A stretch of DNA of 64,000 nucleotides, taken from Cladosporium sp. IMV 00045. Its lineage: Eukaryota > Ascomycota > Dothideomycetes > Cladosporiales > Cladosporiaceae. This document shows, piece by piece, positions 9,861 through 23,048 of this stretch (positions are counted from its first letter, which is position 1; every line of letters begins with the position of its first letter). Under the pieces are notes generated by a model, which saw nothing but the letters and a program-made list of their open reading frames with translations, was not told the DNA's origin and searched no databases. Made by a program: the position numbers and the translations under genes. Location: positions 1 to 64,000 of the forward strand of contig MSJI02000861.1 of the NCBI GenBank assembly GCA_001931905.2, given 5' to 3'.

Positions 9861-11130
9861 CTAGAACTTAACCACATATATCCCTTCTACTTCGCCCCAT
9901 CTGAGCTTGCTGACTGCGTATGGAAGGTCGGATATACTGTACTCCTCGTACCTTGGGTTAGAAGACCTCTCGCAGCGAATTTTCGGGCTTCATGGGTGTC
10001 TTTGATAGAGCCGGTGAGCGTCCCGATTACGCTTAACTCTTTGAGCATCAAGACCATCGGGTCGTCTCCAGCGAAAGCTTGACCGAACGGCGGCATACCG
10101 ATGCACATTATCTTACTCGCGGTTCGGGTCATCTTAGTGGCGGAAGCGTAGGCAGTAGATGAAGTGGCAGTTACGAAGACACTGTGCGCACCCTTCCCTT
10201 CCGTGTTGTCAAGAACTTCCTGGACGACATCCGGACAAACGCAGAATCGACAAATTCCTCACAGCCGATCTCAAGGGAAAGGGCTCTCTTCCTGTCTCCG
10301 CCGTCTATTCCAATGACCCTAAGACCCATGGCTTTTGCTAGCCAGACGGCCGTGTGGCCCACTACGCCACCAGAACCTTGAATGACCGCCCAGTCCCCGG
10401 GCTTCAACCTCGATTCAGAAAGCTACATGATATTGTCAGTGACATGCACATGAAACGCGTGGTGTGATGCTTACTGAGCGATAGACAGTAGATCCGCTGC
10501 ACATGATTGGGCCCGCGCTAGAGTCGTCGACACCATCGGGAATGGGGGACGTGTACCTCGCAGGACTTACGATGTATTGTTGATAGGTTCCTGTGCAACC
10601 ACAAGCAGTCAACATCTGCCAGCGCAGTAGTGCTAGGTAATCTGCTGCGATACATGCAGTGCAGAGGTATGGTTGCTTACCTGGGACTTTCAATCCCGTG
10701 GGGACTGCATGCGGGCAATGACATTCGAGGTCGCCCCAACATAGCTCGCAGGCCATGCAAGTATCCCACGTGGGTTTAATGCCTGCTCTGTTTCCGACGG
10801 CCACCCTTTGACATCGCTCCCAACTTTCATTACCATACCAGCCCATTCGTGTCCAGAAGACCTCACGCCATAACCCTTCATCCGTGGAAGTGGCAGGTCC
10901 TCCATCATGTAGTGAATGTCGCTATAGCATATTCCCGTAGCGTTAAGTCTGATCAAAAGCTCGTATGTAGCTTTGTGATTGTCAGCTTCTTCAATAGTAA
11001 TCCTCTAGTCATTAGTATACGCACCAGGCGCGGGGACGGAGACTTGTTCGACTTTGATACCAAAGTTTTGCCCGAACTGAACAACCACGCCCGCATTACA
11101 TGCGGCGGGAACGTCAGAAAGACCGGTCAT
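9861..11130 (-). pseudogene. Zinc-dependent alcohol dehydrogenase, three frameshifts
   Basis: The minus strand reads as a medium-chain zinc ADH from ATG at 11130 to a family-like C-terminus (SDLPYAVSKLRWGEVEG...) with stop at 9861. Three normal introns are visible: 11024-10971, 10680-10591 and 10474-10423. Family landmarks are the catalytic zinc site GICYSDIHYM and GHEWAG, the structural zinc cysteines CMACELCWG (a Cys pair, then CHC), TYQQYIVSP, the NAD-binding VIQGSGGVVGHTAVWLA, and TKMTRTASKIMCIGMPP. The frame shifts near 10801 (KGW to VGNRAGIKP), near 10232 (FVDSAFV to VVQEVLDN) and near 9960 (ARGLL to NPRYEEYS). None of these coincides with a splice signal. The enzyme would oxidise or reduce short alcohols and aldehydes. 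Two or more sequencing errors are possible, but three unlinked indels favour a dead gene. Confidence 0.85.
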
Positions 11131-11553
11131 TATTTGAGCGATCAACAGACGTGAGGGAAAAGTGAGGTTGTATCAGAGAGTGTTGAGCCTACGTTGCATA
11201 CCCAAGCCCAAGCTCTTATAAAAGTCGATCGGCCCCGGAACAATGCTTTCTGCTTCAAAAGCACGCTACCTGCGGAAAGCAAAAACGAATAAACGCTAGT
11301 CCGCTTCCCGCTTCGAATGATTTGATTTTGCTTTCCGGCGAGAAGCACGTAAGACGGCAGGGCGTGATCGGCTTTTGGTCAGCTTCCGGTGGGACAATGT
11401 TCGGACATCTAGCCTCGACCCCGCACAAAGTCTCCCGAGACGCGAATCAATCAGTCCTCCTTCCATGCTCTTTTCCACCGCCACGTCGACCCAACCCCTA
11501 TTAAGCAGACTGGTCGAATCAAATTCTAACAGTTTTGTGCAACGATTTGTCTA
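11131..11553. other. Short spacer between the ADH and MFS remnants
   Basis: No gene recognised. It would have served as the divergent promoter for the two remnants on either side. Confidence 0.4.
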
Positions 11554-12027
11554 ATGATGGCCTACACCAACAACACCACCATACCGCTTGCAATGCCTCC
11601 CCTCATTCGATCAAGCACAGTGAGTGCGGATGGAGCAGTGACCGACGTTTCACAAGAAGGAGCAGAGCAACAGAGACGTGGTGATGGTGTCGGAGCGTCC
11701 ATCAGTGATTTGCCGGAAAGTGGCTACGGATGGGTCATCCTATCAGCCTGCGCCGTCTTGGCATGGTGGTTTGTAGGGATCAACTACACTTGGGGTGTGC
11801 TACAAGCGACATTTGTCGATGATGGAGTTGCTCAGGCTTCGACACTCAGTTTCGTGGGTAGTCTTGATCTGATCGGAAGAATTGATTCCGGCCTTTTAGC
11901 AAAATTGGTAAGATCATTGTTAGATTCTGATTACACATCGGAATTTCGCCTTAGCCGGCGATGGGCAACTATGGAAGTTCCGGCCCATGTTTTGATGAAT
12001 ATCATTGCATTTCCGAGTTCCCTGTGA
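11554..12027 (+). pseudogene. Truncated monocarboxylate-transporter-like MFS gene
   Basis: The frame encodes 157 residues. After a polar N-terminus of about 60 residues comes LPESGYGWVILSACAVLAWW and NYTWGVLQATFVDDGVAQAS, matching the first transmembrane helix and loop of fungal MCT-like MFS proteins (usual form PDGGYGWVV.. then SYGVF..). Similarity ends at LSFVGSL (about 11868). The remaining 50 codons are unrelated, and the other 11 helices are missing. No downstream exons resume the family before the GH1 gene at 12286. I read it as a 5' fragment left by a deletion. Confidence 0.6.
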
Positions 12028-12150
12028 CGCAGAAGCTTTCCTGCATGCCTTACGCACGGCGCTCTCCGTGTTTACCCTAAGGCAGCAGCTACAAGTGATT
12101 GATGATGACACTTCCGCGTTTCTCGGCTTGTCTATCACCAGTTTATTTAG

Positions 12151-13837
<1,687 letters not shown>

Positions 13838-14074
13838 ACAGGACGAATTTGCTAGAGTTGCTACTTTAAAAGTCGGCGTTCCTCTCATAAATCGTGCAAA
13901 TGAAAGTATAGTTGTTGTGCACGCCAATAGCTTTTCGTCATTGCAGGCACTGTAGCTGATTGCGACCACGCGTACGCTCAGCAAGTTGCTATTGCAATCA
14001 TACGCATCTATTCTTTTTCGCATCATCGTAGGGATCTGTGACATGAGTCCTCATGTGCACAACCGCTTGATAAA

Positions 14075-15290
14075 ACATGGCATCTGCGACGATTGTCGGA
14101 GCAGGTAGGATTCAGGCGCTTCCTGTTCCGTGGCGGTACCATTCCATTCCTTTTGAAGACGAGCGACTAGCTCCACTGATGAAGTATACCTAGCTGCCGA
14201 CTGCAATCGGCATATGATCGCAAGCAGGTCTTTGCTAGGTCGCTAGGAGAACTCTGCGTGGACTTCAATTTCCTAATACCTTTGCTAGCGCACCACTAAG
14301 GCAAACTTTCCTCCGGGTCCCTGCCATTGATTATATTTTGTCAAAACTGGTGGCGGTGTTCGGTTGGTCAATCTTCGCGCCCGACCGCAACCAGCGTATC
14401 CAGATCGGCTACTTCATGCCTATAATCGGAGCTTCGATCCTGGACTGGACCGTTGACAGCTACAGATTGTCGGACAATTCAATGAAATCAGTATGGTGAG
14501 TGGGATTGCATTCCAGATCCCTAGTCTTTGGCGAATGCTGACAACCCAGTAGGCCAGGCATTGCTGGAACCGCATATCAGCTGCTCGGCATTGGGAATAT
14601 CGCTCCCTTGTACAACATTGCAGGAACAATTCTCGGCTATGTCTATCGACCGCTGGCAACTTCGTCCGTACCGGCGAAAGACAGTACCACTTTTGCTTAT
14701 CTCGCTGTCGTGTACGGATACGTCGTGTCATCGATCTTGATGTATATCCCCTTTCGGAGCATGGGCTTCCGCCAAAATTTCACAGCGCTCTGGCAGCCAT
14801 CTCCTGTGTACGTGGGTCTATTGATAGCTAGCCTGTTTTGCCTCTCGCGTCGAGCAAATGCGATGGACAAGACTGATGATGCCGCGAGCTTCAAAGCACC
14901 GCCGCAGAGAAAGCAACGCCAAAAGCAGAACCGCAAGCGTCTCATCTCTCCACGGCGTTGGCTTCGCGGTGACGGCCGTTGGTCACCTGTCCACTATTTA
15001 TAGCGTGCTGAAGGACTCTAACCTTTCGTTCTCGAAAATCTTTCTCACGTATTTCAACATTTCTACACGACAAGAAAAGAGCATTCTGAACTTTCTCCAA
15101 TGGGACATGGCCCTTTGTACGGCCTCAACTACAACTCAAGGCTTGCAGAGTATCATGTAATTCCGGTGTCAGGGTTATGTGACAACATCTCAAGCTGCAA
15201 CGGCTGTACTGTTCTTCATGAGGGCATGCTTTGGCTGGTCCAGCTGCCGCACAGATCGGTCTTTCAATCTGGAAAGAGAAGTGTTTGCTT
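14075..15290 (+). pseudogene. Orphan C-terminal membrane domain of a FAD monooxygenase, frameshifted
   Basis: The left 350 bases match the RIP-mutated 3' end of the monooxygenase gene at 2283-2634. The unmutated sense reads ATIVGAGRIQALPVPW.. then IPFEDERLAPL, the usual linker after the FAD domain. It continues as hydrophobic helices (ILSKLVAVFGWSIFAPDRNQ, then GYFMPIIGASILDWTVDSYR), a clean 57-nt intron at 14496-14552, and QLLGIGNIAPLYNIAGTILG, YLAVVYGYVVSSILMYIPF and WQPSPVYVGLLIASLF. The frame is then lost near 14895 and again near 14955, but the family pattern resumes as GFAVTAVGHLSTIYSV.. and, after a stop at about 15158, GYVTTSQAATAVLFF. Such multi-helix tails are fused to some fungal meroterpenoid monooxygenases. 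No FAD domain lies upstream here. Assignment rests on recalled family pattern and the direct repeat match. Confidence 0.65.
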
Positions 15291-15553
15291 GATATGGGGA
15301 TTTGAAGTGTTAACTTTAAGTTTTATAGCAAGAGAGCGCAATAGAAAGATCAAGTTCACTCCAGTTATAACAGGATGTTCTTTGTATGACTTTCTGGAAT
15401 GCTTTCAGCAAATTCGCGAATCCCATTTTCAATTAATACATGAATCAGAATGTCGATATGTTCTGCTATGCAAACTCTAGAGTTGTACTGCGGCTAGGAA
15501 ATAGGAATTATCGCTTGTTATTTCTTAGTGAGATTTCATGCCCGAGTAACTAC
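15291..15553. other. Spacer, nothing recognised
   Basis: Short AT-richer stretch between the orphan membrane domain and the 3' end of the arrestin-like gene. Confidence 0.4.
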
Positions 15554-16771
15554 TTATTCGTAGGACGGAAGAGCTTCGTCTGAAGCGGCACGTCCGTTTC
15601 GTGCAACATCGTCATTCATGTTCGAATGTAGTCCTGAATGCGAGTTCAAGATGATTTGACTAGACTCGGCGGCGTCTTGCGCAACCGTGCCAGAGCAGAT
15701 CTTCACGGATTGTACAAACTCAAGACTCCTTGAACACGTGTGAAGCTCAATACGAATGTTAACCACTGCGTAGAATGATCGAGCAATATTGTAAGTCGCG
15801 AAGCTGATTGGAATCTCCATCAGCCTTCTTGTACTGATCGTTTTCGTGTTCCTAGCAGCAGCGTGAAAAGGCTCGTACGGATCGATGATGAAATCCATGT
15901 CCAGCAGCCCAGTTTCCTGTCTAGACTCCAGCATATCGCCCGCGAGGCGTTCTGTTCGCACATGCATGATATCGTAGAGATCCAACTTGGCGGATGTCAG
16001 GTAGATACCTGGGCATCCCCCCTGGACTTGGTGCTGATCGGAAAGGTCGCTCAGTGACAATACGCATGTGATCGGGTCACCAATTTGAAACTGTCGGGGG
16101 ATATGACAGGCGATTTCGATTGATCGTTCGTCATGTGGCGCTGGAGAGACGATTGATCGCGCTTTGGCTCGAATTCCTCTTACTTGGCTCAGCCTTCGGC
16201 GAAGGCCGTCGTCCCCCACGCACATGCGTGAAGTGTGAACACAAAAGTCTTTCGCAATTCGTACAGCCTCGGGGTGGCGCTCCTCGTAGTAAACCTTGTT
16301 GGGGCCTGCATAATCGAAGTGTTTCATGGTGCCGTCTGAACGTCGCACCGAAACGCGGGTGCCGACAAAGTATTCAACGACAGCAAGAAACGGAAAGGCC
16401 GCATGTGAGCTTCGAGCAAAAGTAGACGGGGGTAAGGGGTACTCTGGATTGCCCTCATAGACATCTCTAGCGCCGTCCTGCCAAAGTAGTGATCGCAGAT
16501 CAGGTTGCGTAGTCCTAGGAAACATGATGTGAAATGGAATCGTGAGGGTGCGCCTTGTTCGCATTTCGAGGGTTTCTCGCAGAATGAGGGACTTCTTGGA
16601 GAAAAGTTGCATGTCCGCGCTGTGCAGCAGACGTTTTCGGCGTGAATCCGCCCAGATTTTGGACTCAGCATGACCCGAAAGTATCGCATACACGTCAACT
16701 TGGAGTGTGGGATCTTCAAGGGAGATAGATGGGTGAACGGTATTGCATTCGAGTAGGCATGCACCAGACAC
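15554..16771 (-). CDS. Arrestin-like protein
   Basis: A single exon of 405 residues. The first half has the arrestin N-domain pattern, short beta strands around SLILRETLEMRTRRTLTIPF.. and FPFLAVVEYFVGTRVSVRR. The second half has the arrestin C-domain pattern with IEIACHIPRQFQIGDPITCV and FATYNIARSFYAVVNIRIEL. The protein ends LPSYE after an acidic stretch, close to the PPxY-type motifs by which alpha-arrestins recruit Rsp5/Nedd4 ubiquitin ligases to plasma-membrane transporters. It lacks the long PY-rich tail of yeast ART proteins and belongs to the shorter, poorly studied fungal group. Its target is unknown; transporters dominate the neighbourhood but linkage proves nothing. Confidence 0.65.
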   Translation of the reverse strand: MSGACLLECNTVHPSISLEDPTLQVDVYAILSGHAESKIWADSRRKRLLHSADMQLFSKKSLILRETLEMRTRRTLTIPFHIMFPRTTQPDLRSLLWQDGARDVYEGNPEYPLPPSTFARSSHAAFPFLAVVEYFVGTRVSVRRSDGTMKHFDYAGPNKVYYEERHPEAVRIAKDFCVHTSRMCVGDDGLRRRLSQVRGIRAKARSIVSPAPHDERSIEIACHIPRQFQIGDPITCVLSLSDLSDQHQVQGGCPGIYLTSAKLDLYDIMHVRTERLAGDMLESRQETGLLDMDFIIDPYEPFHAAARNTKTISTRRLMEIPISFATYNIARSFYAVVNIRIELHTCSRSLEFVQSVKICSGTVAQDAAESSQIILNSHSGLHSNMNDDVARNGRAASDEALPSYE

Positions 16772-17632
16772 TGGCTCTTGTTGTCCATAGATATGAGTTT
16801 ATGGTTGAGCCAGCATCGTTCGGCACGTCAAACCCCACTCAGCCATGTTTCAAGCGTACACTCAGAGCGACTCGTTGATGGCAGATTCATCACACGACAG
16901 GACTGCGTGAAAGCGTAGCGACCAGTGCCAAGGTCCTCTTAGAAGCCAACTGGGACACAAAAATGCATCAGCTTTCGGCCTCTGCGTTCATTGAATCGCA
17001 AATGACACAAGAGATTTATGATCTTCGCGCCGGACTGGCCTTCATGTTGAAGATGAAGTCGACACAACGTTACATCTTCTACTAACTTGTCACGTGTTAG
17101 CGTCGGGAAAAATCGCAGAAGGGAACGAATAACTTACGTCATACGGGCGCTACCTGTATCGCCAACGATTTAGTCCTGCGTGCCGCATCTCGCTGGCTGC
17201 TCAAACTGTGATTCAATGTCTTCCCTAGTAGCATGCGCGTGCACGTTTAGCAGAAGCTACTGGTTCTTTGTGCCAATTGCGCTGGCTTGGCTGTCACTGA
17301 TCGATTCGAATATGAAGCGTGTAGAGCCAAGTCGGAAAAAAGAAGCCCATCTCCCCGTCCTACCCCTCACGTTCGCCTCGGCTCCACGGGCGATCATACC
17401 AGCAGGGGTCAATACGCGAGCGACTTTGATAGTCATGTACGGCCGATACCCAGCAAGCATTTAACCGTACGAGAAGACCAGCATCGACACCGATGATCAT
17501 CTTGCCAGCATGATCTCTGCCCTGCGAGCCCTGATGCCGCCGCCTTGAGGATATAAGTCTGACGCAGAACCTGTAGCATCGCAATGGAAATAACTTGCGC
17601 GTGCTTCACGTCCCATCTGCTTTGTCGACAGG
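16772..17632. other. Divergent promoter region of the arrestin-like and GH27 genes
   Basis: 860 bases with no supported gene. Both flanking genes start from it. Frames seen at 17180-17496 lack family features. Confidence 0.45.
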
Positions 17633-19491
17633 ATGAATCTTCATCTAGCTTTTCACGCCCTTGCTGCAGTTCGTGTGGTCTCAGCCCTCGACAATGGTTT
17701 TGGTACCAAACCAGTCCTCGGTTTCAACACTTATAATGACGTTGGATGCTCGCCCAATCAGACCTACGTCAACGCCACAATGCACGCTCTTGTCGACAAG
17801 GGTCTGTTAGAGGCCGGATACCAGTACTTCCAAGTCGATTGCGGCTGGCAAGCATACGAGCGGCAGGCGAATGGATCCTTCACATACGATGCTAGTGTCT
17901 TCCCTGATGGTATTGCGCCTCTCAGCAAAATCGCGACTGACCTGGGGTTTCACTGGAGCATGTACACGAACCAAGGGGTGTACAGCTGCGATACGCAGAC
18001 TCCGGCAACAAGGACGGGTAGTTTGGGATATGAAACTCAAGATGCGCTGCAGCTTGCTGGATGGAATGTGACCTACATGAAGGTAAGTAAAGGTAGACAG
18101 GTGATTCAATGATGGAGTTCACTGCTGTGAGAGAAGCGCTGACAGGTTTCCGCACCCAAAGGTCGACAACTGCTACGTGTACGCATCATGGCGCCCTTCC
18201 GTTGCAAAGCGCTCATTGCAACTGACTCTTTTTCTCAAAATCTAGCGAACCACCCGCAAACGCGCCGAAGGATCCAAGAACCGATTTTGTCGAGAGATAC
18301 ACTGCTATCAGCGATGCCTTGCAGGATGTAGGAATTGAGGGCATCTTAATCTGCCAATGGGGAACTCCATATATTGGATCCACCGGTCTGGAAGGACCGG
18401 CAACTTGGACGCCTCCACTCGCCAACTCGTACCGCGTATCAGATGATATCGCTCGTGGTTGGGCCAATGTCCTGAGGATCTTGAACCAAGCTATTTATGT
18501 CAATCGTGAGGGTCTTTCTGGGCCAGGCCACTGGTCCGACATGGACATGTTGGAGGTCGGAAACCCCGGAATGACAATAGATGAGCAGGCCAGCCATTTT
18601 GCTGTTTGGGCACTGTTCAAGAGCACTCTGATGATATCGACTGCGGTTTCAACGGCTACCAACGAGACACTAGCCATTCTCAAGAACGAAGGGCTTCTCG
18701 CCATCAACCAAGACGACTTAGGTCTACCCGTCACCCTCGTGCAACGATTCACAGACGACCACGACCTCTATAGTGGTAAACTTGCAAACGGCGACCTTGC
18801 CGTGCTCCTCCTCGATTCATCGAATTCGACACGCCTCTTGTCTCTCGAGTTCGCGGACCTGGGCATTGAGTCAGCCACCGTGCTTAATCTTTGGACGGAA
18901 GATTTGACGACTGCGGCAACTTCTTACTCGAAGCGAGTGAACCCACACGGATCGCTACCTTTGCGCCTCAGTAACATTGCGCGCAAACCCGAATCACAAC
19001 CGACAATTGTTTGGCTGGAGGCAGAGTCGGGCGCAACGCATGACGGCGCAAATGCGCAATCCTGCTCAGGCTGTTCGGGGACGCAGAAGGTGGGCAATCT
19101 TGGGGAAAATAATGCGAGCTTAACGCTTTCAGGCATTAATGCCACCGGAGAGACGCAAGATCTCGTATTCGACTACATTAACTGCGAGATCGGCTATCTC
19201 GCCGACCAGGGCCTGAACGCACGTGCGGCTCAAATCAGTGTCAATAGCGGCGCAGCGCAGACGGTGCAATTCCCATTGACAGGTAAGATGAGGAAAGATC
19301 ACTTTCCATCAGCGAGAAGAATCTGACTGGACTCCACAGGGTACAATTGGGACGCAGATGTCACGAAGAATTATCCTGTGCGGCTGTCGGGCTTTAAGGT
19401 TGACGAAACAAACACGATCACCATTACCGGTGCCAGTTACGGCTTGTCTGGTTATGGGCCAGATATCGATCGGATAGGTTTCCTGCAGTAG
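17633..19491 (+). CDS. Secreted GH27 alpha-galactosidase with C-terminal CBM35-like domain
   Basis: Exons 17633-18082, 18162-18178, 18246-19282 and 19340-19491 give 551 residues. The enzyme removes terminal alpha-galactose from raffinose-type sugars and galactomannan outside the cell. Residues 1-18 form a signal peptide (cut near VSA-LDNG). The barrel begins KPVLGFNTYNDVGC and YFQVDCGWQ. The nucleophile segment MK-VDNC (Asp152) lies on exon 2, only 17 nt long. The acid/base motif WSDMDMLEVGNPGMT is at about residues 253-267. From about residue 385 a beta-rich module starts (VWLEAESGATHDG, CSGCSGTQKVGNLG) and ends GYGPDIDRIGFLQ, typical of CBM35. Several N-glycosylation sequons are present. 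The frame closes exactly across all three introns, so the gene looks intact. Confidence 0.9.
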
Positions 19492-20646
19492 GCTGCAGGC
19501 TTCTTGAAAAAGCTGACTCGGAATAGGGTAAAGGCTGACTGCTGTCTGCAGTTTAGTGGTAAAGAGGTGTAGAGAGATGATGATATTTGCGAGTAGAAAT
19601 ATTACACAGGTAAAAATCTTCTTTGTGGGTCCTAAGCTGCCATCTCCCATCGCTTCGTACTGCGCAATGCTTCCTGGCACGAAAGCGATCCTTGCGATTT
19701 TGTCTTGAGTTCAAGTACGACCCCATCCTTTCTCCAAGATGGGAATCGAACATTTTCCACCCACATCAGGGTCTGGTCAAACATCTCTTGATGTTGCCGT
19801 CACAGCTCGCAGTTGTCGTGCAGTCATTGAAAGAATGAACATGCACGAAGCTTTCTATACGCCGCTTAGCAGCACCCAACATTATCAACAAGAGCACGCT
19901 GTACTGGGTAAAGCCAAGCGCCTTCGTTCGGGACGCATTGTCCCGAAACAGTGCAAGCATTAGGTCTGCTGGAGGTCATGCAGCAGCATCAAGACTTCAA
20001 CGCCCACGATGCTTCGCTAATCTCTTTGGTTGAGAATCATCGCGGTGGCGTCAGAGTTCTCAAGCTCTCCTAAGAAAAGTTGTTAGGGCGGAATGACAAC
20101 GACTACATTGCCAACATTGATGGAGAGTATTGGTGGTCGGGCGTCCAGTCACTTCCTTAGTGTAGGCTGCTAATATAGTCGGATGTGCATGACAGGCGAT
20201 GCAAATCCTTTCAATGTCGTTGTCCGAAGATGTGCTATTACAACCTCCCCAAGGTGGTCGCACTATTTCTTTGACTATATGAGTTAAATCATTCGTCCGA
20301 TCGCATAGTAACTTATCAATATCTGCACTTGTTCCGTTAGCACTTACACTCCCCCTTTGATTGGGAGCGTCCTTCAATTCATCGGGTTTCTTTTACTTCC
20401 TCTTTGTCTCCTTGTACGCTTTCACTTTCTCGAGCCTCTCCCTCTTGTATGACGAGTGTAATTGCCATCAAATTCGCGCATTCGCGGTGAGTAGACGCTG
20501 AATTTGTCCTTTCGAAGATCAGAGAAACCTGGCCTGAATGAAAAGGTCTCAAGGTGCCATATAGCGTCGCCGCGTTCGCCGATTCTCAGCACTTATCAAC
20601 GACCCGCCGACCGATCAACTCGCTGGTCATCAACTTTGCCTAAGCC
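19492..20646. other. Intergenic, nothing recognised
   Basis: 1.15 kb between the GH27 3' end and the MFS pseudogene. Frames are short and unrelated to known families. A GTTCGATTCC string on the minus strand near 19745 resembles a tRNA T-loop but no cloverleaf forms. A pyrimidine-rich leader at 20395-20450 probably belonged to the transporter promoter. Confidence 0.45.
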
Positions 20647-22223
20647 ATGGCTTCCATTCCAGACAAAGAGGTCAAAACGGAGATTCCAGGCGACCGGTCG
20701 TCCTCATCTGAGTCGCCCCCCGCCCCTGATCATGACGGCCAAAAAGAAGCTCATCCCGACGCTGTAGACCCAATCTTATCACTGGCGCATGAAATCTTGC
20801 TCATCTTCATGATATGCATGGCGCAGTTTCTTTCTCTCGCCGGTTTGGCTCAAACAATCGCGCCGTTAGGCATCATCGGCAGTAGTTTCGACGTGATCGA
20901 TAAGGGTGAACTTAGTTGGTACCTTGCCGCGTTCAGCTTAACCCTAACCACTTTCATCCTACTTGCAGGAAGACTGGTAAGACTCCCCGCAAGCAACTCT
21001 GTGCGAATGACGAGGACATGCTGATCAGTTTGGCGTATAGGGCGATATGTATGGCCATCGTATTCTATATATGATAGGCTTTGGATGGTACGCCATTTGG
21101 TCAGTCATCGCTGGTGTCGCAGTATACAGCGGTGACATTCTTTTCAGCGTTGCTCGCGCCTTTCAAGGGCTTGGTTGCTCTCTACTTGTGCCCAACGCAC
21201 TTGCTATCGTCGGCCGTCTTTACGGAGCGAGCCCGAAGAAGAACATGATATTTGCACTTTTCGGGGCAGCAGCGCCTACTGGCTGGATGGTCGGAGCCGT
21301 GTTCTCAGCAATCTTTGCTCAACTCGCTTGGTGGCCTGGGCTTTCTTTACTCTTGGACTTGTCTGCGTGGGGATGATCGTAGCCGCATTCCTGATCATCC
21401 CTGCAGATGAGGTGCATCCAATCTCACTTGCGGACTTCGATTTCCTCGGCTGCATCACAGGCGTGAGCGGCCTGGTTCTTTTCAACTTCGCTTGGAACCA
21501 GGCCGCTGTCGTCGGGTGGTCCACGGTCTACACTTACGTCCTCCTCATCGTCGGACTCCTGCTACTAGTCGCCTTCGTACTCATTGAGGTACGCTACGCC
21601 AAAAATCCACTTGTACCCTTGAACGGCTTTAAAGGCGAAGCAGCCTTAGCACTCAGCGTTATTGCCGCGGGATGGGGGAGGGGAGTTTTGGAATCTGGGT
21701 GTATTACCTCTGAAGATTCATTGAGTCTATTCGCGGGTACTCTGCCCTCGCTGCGTGCGCGCAGAACCCTCCTATTGCGATCTCTGGGCTCATCGCAGCC
21801 GTGGCCACCGGCTTCCTCTTGTCTCACATAAAGGTCTCCTATGTATTGCGATTAGCAACGATCTTCTTCCTGGTCGGCCAGGTCCTGATAGCCACAGCCC
21901 CAGTCGATCAGATATATTGGGCGCAGACCTTCGTATCGGTTATTTTGATGCCTTGGGGAATGGACATGAGCTTTCCCAGCGGCACCATAATTCTTAGCAA
22001 CAACACCCCGAAGCACGACCAAGGCATTGCTTCGTCTTTAGTTAACACTACGGTCAACTACAGTATTTCCCTCGCCCTAGGGATTGCTGGCACGATCGTA
22101 AGGAACATCAACGCCTCTGGTGGCGATCCCCTCAATGGATACAGTCGAGCTTGGTATTTTGCCATTGGTCTCGATGGGATCGCCGTTCTCATAGCGATAT
22201 ACTTTGTGATTACGTCCAGATAG
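20647..22223 (+). pseudogene. DHA2-like MFS transporter, two frameshifts and one nonsense codon
   Basis: The start region (MASIPDKEVKTE..) and first helices are normal, with one good intron at 20977-21040 joining AGRL to GDMYGHR, the MFS loop 2-3 motif. The frame shifts near 21335, between LAWWP and WAFFTLGLVCVG, where one T seems lost. It shifts again near 21676 by about 5 extra bases in a G-rich run before SFGIWVYYL. A TGA at 21711-21713 stands where YLWRFIE needs TGG. The last helices (SHIKVSYVLRLATIFFLVGQ through LDGIAVLIAIYFVI) are intact to the stop at 22223. The layout resembles 14-helix fungal DHA2 proteins of the Amf1/YOR378W group. The mix of indels and a transition argues against simple homopolymer error. 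Confidence 0.85.
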
Positions 22224-23048
22224 ATACTTTTACCGGTTAAGCTCTGTTGACTAGAGTTAGGTTTCTGGATCTTTGACAATTCAGGGTGCACTCTATTCGC
22301 ACTCTAAATGGCAATCAGTTTGGAGTCGAGCTCCTTTATGTTCTCGCTCATGATAATCCCATCTCCAACTCAGTGTCTACATTTCAAGAAATATGACTCT
22401 TTGAGATGAAGTAATTCAGCAATCGAGTCAGAGAGACCTACGAGGAAAAGCGTAGTCAATACATGCGCAAGTTCGTACCAAGCCATAGGTGTCCTTCAGC
22501 TAACGTGCCTTAATGTTGCCTTGATTTTTAGGAGGCATGTCGGTTTGGTTCATAATTCAAAACAAGGGAACCAAACCAACTCTTTCAAAAGAAATGACGA
22601 GATAAAACATTCAACGGTCGCCTTGACAACCTTGCGAGTCATTAACAAGCTAAAGCAGTGATACTGAAGGCTGACAAAGCGCCAATCTCGCCCTACAACA
22701 AACGATCTAAAGAATGTTAGATAGATTCGATGTAACTTGGAATTCCTAACTACTTTGCTTTCATGGCGGATATAAAGCAACACCTTGCTTTTTGGGAGCT
22801 TGATTGAGTGAGGCGCTCTTGCAAGTGATGAAGCCCAGATGTTTGAGATAGAAACATCCGCAATTTAAATACAGAGGAAGAAAGTGCAAGTATGATATTC
22901 ATATATTTGTAGACGACAAGAAAGTCACGAGTTCATCCTTGTGTAGTTACATCCCCTTCGAAACTCCGACTTCTTCAAGCCGCACTGGACGTCAGCCTCG
23001 GACGACATATATGTCTCCTACCTAATATCCCCGCCTTCATAACACCAT
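22224..23048. other. Intergenic, nothing recognised
   Basis: 825 bases between convergent genes; AT-richer than the genes, with no frame, repeat or RNA gene that I can support. Confidence 0.5.

Noticed and set aside
19735..19840. Possible minus-strand tRNA (GTTCGATTCC near 19745)
   Set aside because: The T-loop-like string lacks a paired T-stem, and no A box or 7-bp acceptor stem is found at the right distance.
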